Assembly (NCBI GenBank): GCA_964017145.1
Contig: OZ024847.1
Coordinates: 2,666,001 to 2,730,000 of the forward strand
DNA length: 64,000 nucleotides
Source of the DNA: Agrocybe praecox
Taxonomy: Eukaryota > Basidiomycota > Agaricomycetes > Agaricales > Agrocybaceae
Direction: 5' to 3'
Position 1 is the first letter of the stretch. Each line of letters starts with the position of its first letter. Both the position numbers and the translations under genes were made by a program. The notes below the pieces were generated by a model. It was given only the letters and a program-made list of their open reading frames with translations, searched no databases and was not told where the DNA came from. Of the stretch, positions 60,572 through 64,000 are shown piece after piece.

Positions 60572-62586
60572 GTGACGCGGCATCCGCGTTAGGGGCCTTT
60601 CCCATTCAGGATATTATTTCCATATCTGGTTAAACAGAATGCATTCTTCCTTTTACGAGTCCAGATATGTGGTCCCAAATTTGATTGTGATACCAATTGC
60701 GATAGAAACCATTCTTGTTTCAAGATCTTTTTACTACCTATTAGCTCAGTGCCCCGTTAGCCAAATGTGTATGTATCCCCGACTTCAATGATGCTCGCTG
60801 TCCCCTAAAGGCTTTGCAGAAGCTCAGAAGCACGCTTTTACACGGGATACATAATTGATTACAAAAATAGAATCCCACCTAGTTGTCTGTAGTTTTTACA
60901 AAACATTCTTTATAACTAACTCTCAATTAGTTTCGGCCCTTGTTTAATATTTTATCAATATTTCAATTATGGTGTTCATTTTGTTTTCTTTATATTGTAA
61001 ATGCTTGTTCACTAGTAAGTATGCCGGCTGCGAGGAGCAGCGGCTACATAGAATTACAACCCAGAAAGGTTTTAGCCGACAGCACAGCAGCTGGAATTTG
61101 GGAGTTCCTAAGCTAATGGACCGTTTATTCAATCTTTGGAGGTCACTTCTTTGGACACATTTCAAGACCTAGATAAAAGGTAGACAGATAGTAGCTAGAT
61201 AGATAGAGTGTGGGTGAAAGCCTAGTTCCGGGTTTGCACTCAGCCTGCCAGGTCTCTCCTGCCCACTAGTAACGGATCCTATTCACCAGTATTGCAAATA
61301 AATATTCATCTTTACCCGTTGTCTGAATATTGTAGTTATGGTATGTTTAACTATGACCAAAGTCTTGTCATACCACAATAAGACGTTTCAAATATGTAGT
61401 GAGCATTACGGTGTCTATGGTGACATTTAGTTATAACGGCCCGGCCTCTCCAACCAATGAGAATGCTGTATTTGAATTTAGGCGCCCAACTCGGAAAATA
61501 AACTCTTATGGTTCATCTCCATATAAAGGTGAGAATCATGGAGGGTTAACTTCATAGTCTCGAGGCAATACCCTGCAAAAGCGAAAATAGTACTATAACA
61601 TGAAGTAGCACGAGAATATATGAGTGTGTACTGATGTTTCCGACGGGGGACCTCATTAAGTGGGGCATGCAAGGGACATGCTATATATGCCCATCAAAGA
61701 TATCCTATAGTTATTTACCCATATCTCTACGTCCTCGATATCCTTTTGCGCACTGTTAGCCAGACACCACTGCCAGCAGCCAGAATAGTCATGGCTCGTG
61801 AGTAGTTACACCAGTGACCAAGGTACGGTATCTTGTTATAAATCCGTTAAAATACATTCTACTCCAAGCTACAAAAAGGTCAAAAGAAGGGACTAGGAAG
61901 AGTGGTCGCCGCCGACAACGATGGTCAAGAAATTTGAGCGGGTACATTTTAAATATAGTCCTACCACCACATCATGGCCGTCGTCGAGGAAGGGAATAGG
62001 TACTGACATGCCGTGTTAAGTAATAAGCACTGATCAGATTTGAGCAACAAATTTTGGCAAACCAGTGCTACCTACTGCCAAAAAGCAGAGAACGAGATAA
62101 GTGCTCGTCACTGTTGATGACGATGACGAATACAGCGTGGGAGTGTCACTACTATTATAATATATAGAGGAGATATTGAATTAAGTCGTGTTAGAGTACA
62201 GGAACAATGATATCAAGTTGCTGTCTAGTACGATCAGTTTGATGGGAGTTGCAGGTGGATTACAAGCGAGCTAATGACGTGAAGACAAAGAAATTGAACA
62301 GGCCAATAATCTAGGAGAGAGGAAAAACCAATTGCATGTTCCAAACGAGGGTGGAGTAAGATATGACCGCTGGACGACGATGCTGGCTGGCACAATGGTG
62401 GTGGTGAGCAGACAAGCGCGATGCATTTGCTCGGCTGCTAGACCGGACGCCGGGGTCGGCCGTTCGGTTAGACCCCGTGCTATTTCCATAAGGTTCAAGG
62501 CATGTTCGTATCCAGCTCCATTACCTCATAGAAATTAAAAATGCATCAACTCTTGTTAGAAGAGAAATACGTACGTCGACACAGTC
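60572..62586. other. Intergenic between tandem phosphatases, 2 kb
   Basis: AT-rich. Short GATA repeats at 61188-61205. The last 100 bp duplicate the promoter of copy 1. No gene is supported; the 60-75-codon frames look random. Confidence 0.45.
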
Positions 62587-64000
62587 ATGGTGCTCATAAC
62601 TTTTGCAGTCGTCTTCGCTGGAGCACTAGTCGTTGTTGGTGAACCGACACATTACCCTCCTTTGGCTTCGAACATCAACAATCTCACCTTCGTTCTCAAT
62701 GGATCTGGTGCGCCAGGAATATTCAATAGCTCAAGCACCCCCAAGTCAGAATATGGGATATACAATTGGTGTAATATGCCACATGTGAGGGAACAAGAAT
62801 ATGTGTAAGTCGACAAGGCGAATATCTGGATTATTCAATCGCGGGGTCTTATTCAATTTTCTTTCCAAACAGACAACCGTCAAATATTTTCACTTTGGAA
62901 TATGTGGAAGTGATTCAGCGTCATCACAAGCGCACTCCGTACACGACAAATATTTTTTTCAAAGAAGATGTCCCATGGTCCTGCAACGGGGCCGGCGCGA
63001 CATTTGGATCTACAAGGTTGGTTTGGGTTTGGTAAAATCTGTGGGAGATACGTCTGACACTTTGATCTTTTCAGTCCTAGCGAGCCAGGTTCAGAGGTTT
63101 CTCCAGTGCAGGTCAGTGGGATGTGTACGGTCTGGCGTGTCCGGAATCATAGAGGATCTTTCAGTGGCAAACCTATACCGATGCACAAAATCCATGGACC
63201 AGTACCGTAGGACCAGGTTTTGTCGGCAGCTCGTACGTCGTTCTATTGTACTTCCTTCCCGCCAATTTGACGCGTATTTAGTTGCCAATTTCCCCAAATT
63301 ACAAGTGAAGGCCTTGAAGATAGCATCACTCATGGATCTGTAAGAGTCTCTCTAACTGGAACGAAATTTACCGAAATCGAGACCCCTTACTAGGACCTTC
63401 GATCTGTTTATGCGTTGCGACTCGGTCTTGGACCAAAGTTCGATGAAACGGTTTCCAGGATTCGTTAGTATTTCCCTCGTCAAGCTCTCTCTTTTTTTTC
63501 TAATGAAAATGGCAGGGGTTACGAACAATGTTATTACGTCTCAAGTGGCATCTGGCCTTCTTGCAGGTCTCTTTCCGCTGTCAAATTCGGAACCAATTCC
63601 GGTTCTGGTACAATCTTCGACTTTCGATTCTTTACAGCCCACTTATTCCTGCAATGCTGCTTCGAATCTACGCTCAAACTATATGACCGGAGGTTCTGGA
63701 GCCGTGTGGCAGGCACATTTATCTCAAGTGGCTCCGATTTATGCGCAGCTTGATAACGTGTCTGGAATAGCATCGCAAGACTCGGCGGGCTGGCACCGTC
63801 ACTCTGTTCAGTATGTCATCAAAGGTTTTCTAAGGTTTAACTATTCTCATGACTCTGTGTTTTATATATATGTGTGTAGTTATCATGACAATCTTAGTGG
63901 AAAGCAGTGCCATGGGAAGGCACTTCCTTGCAACTTGAACGATACTTCAGTTTGCGTTTCTCAAGAACTTGTGGGTGCTGTCAATATCAACTAATTCCTC
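62587..64000 (+). CDS. Histidine acid phosphatase, copy 2 (partial, possibly truncated)
   Basis: Tandem copy of 58402-60571. The first exon encodes the same protein sequence, and introns 1-7 keep their positions; the active site RHHKRTP and RVTNNVITSQVA are intact. The copies differ more in the middle (for example GWHRHS against GWHSSF). The frame meets TAA at 63992-63994 right after AVNIN, exactly where the copies stop aligning (copy 1 goes on NYKHFIPD). The window ends 6 bp later. If the stop is real the product lacks the HD motif and the C-terminal third. A donor or an insertion at this point cannot be judged without more sequence. Confidence 0.75.

Noticed and set aside
1..64000. tRNA, rRNA or CRISPR
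   Set aside because: No cloverleaf with a proper T-arm, no rRNA block and no regularly spaced repeat-spacer array was seen by eye; a tRNAscan-type search would be decisive.

Overview
The window is nuclear DNA of a mushroom-forming basidiomycete (Agaricomycetes). Genes are cut by many introns of about 45-70 nt with GT...AG ends and CTRAY-like branch points, several exons are only 10-18 nt long, and the gene set is typical of these fungi: aryl-alcohol-oxidase-type GMC oxidoreductases, an E-class P450, a YOR1-type ABC exporter, histidine acid phosphatases, F-box and single-pass SKG6-like proteins, and a small cysteine-rich secreted protein. I rebuilt exon chains by hand. Those for the ABC exporter, P450, GLE1, first PLC-like gene, first histidine phosphatase, first GMC oxidase and both TPR genes each sum to a whole number of codons.

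Layout. 1-9100: a TPR gene (minus) sits between two decayed direct repeats of about 2 kb. 10683-21310: a 1,451-codon ABCC exporter (minus, 33 exons), split at the start of exon 2 by a 4,400-bp non-autonomous DNA transposon with inverted ends and an AAG target duplication. 23307-26866: a second TPR gene (plus), paralogous to the first, so the two stand head-to-head on either side of the exporter. 27282-29463: P450. 30771-32804: the mRNA-export factor GLE1, the one clear housekeeping gene. 33158-34604: a kinase-like gene and a decayed tandem copy of its end. 35569-42085: two GMC oxidases in tandem. 44519-45424: a secreted Gly/Tyr/His/Asp-rich protein. 47652-49058: an F-box protein. 51908-52306: a six-cysteine secreted protein. 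52737-54159: an SKG6-like membrane protein. 54661-57889: two convergent PI-PLC-like genes whose stop codons lie 20 bp apart. 58402-64000: two tandem histidine acid phosphatases, the second running off the window with an in-frame stop near the edge.

The strongest theme is local duplication: five paralogous pairs (TPR, kinase-like, GMC, PLC-like, phosphatase) lie in 64 kb. The secreted enzymes (GMC oxidases, PLC-like, phosphatases) suggest growth on plant litter or wood with H2O2 supply and phosphate release; P450 and ABC exporter suit detoxification. That is inference from families. The most unusual items are the transposon with its symmetric sub-terminal CGTACG arrays, caught in an otherwise intact exporter gene, and the paired TPR proteins with a helical N-terminal domain like those of fungal cell-death or NLR-type receptors but no nucleotide-binding domain.
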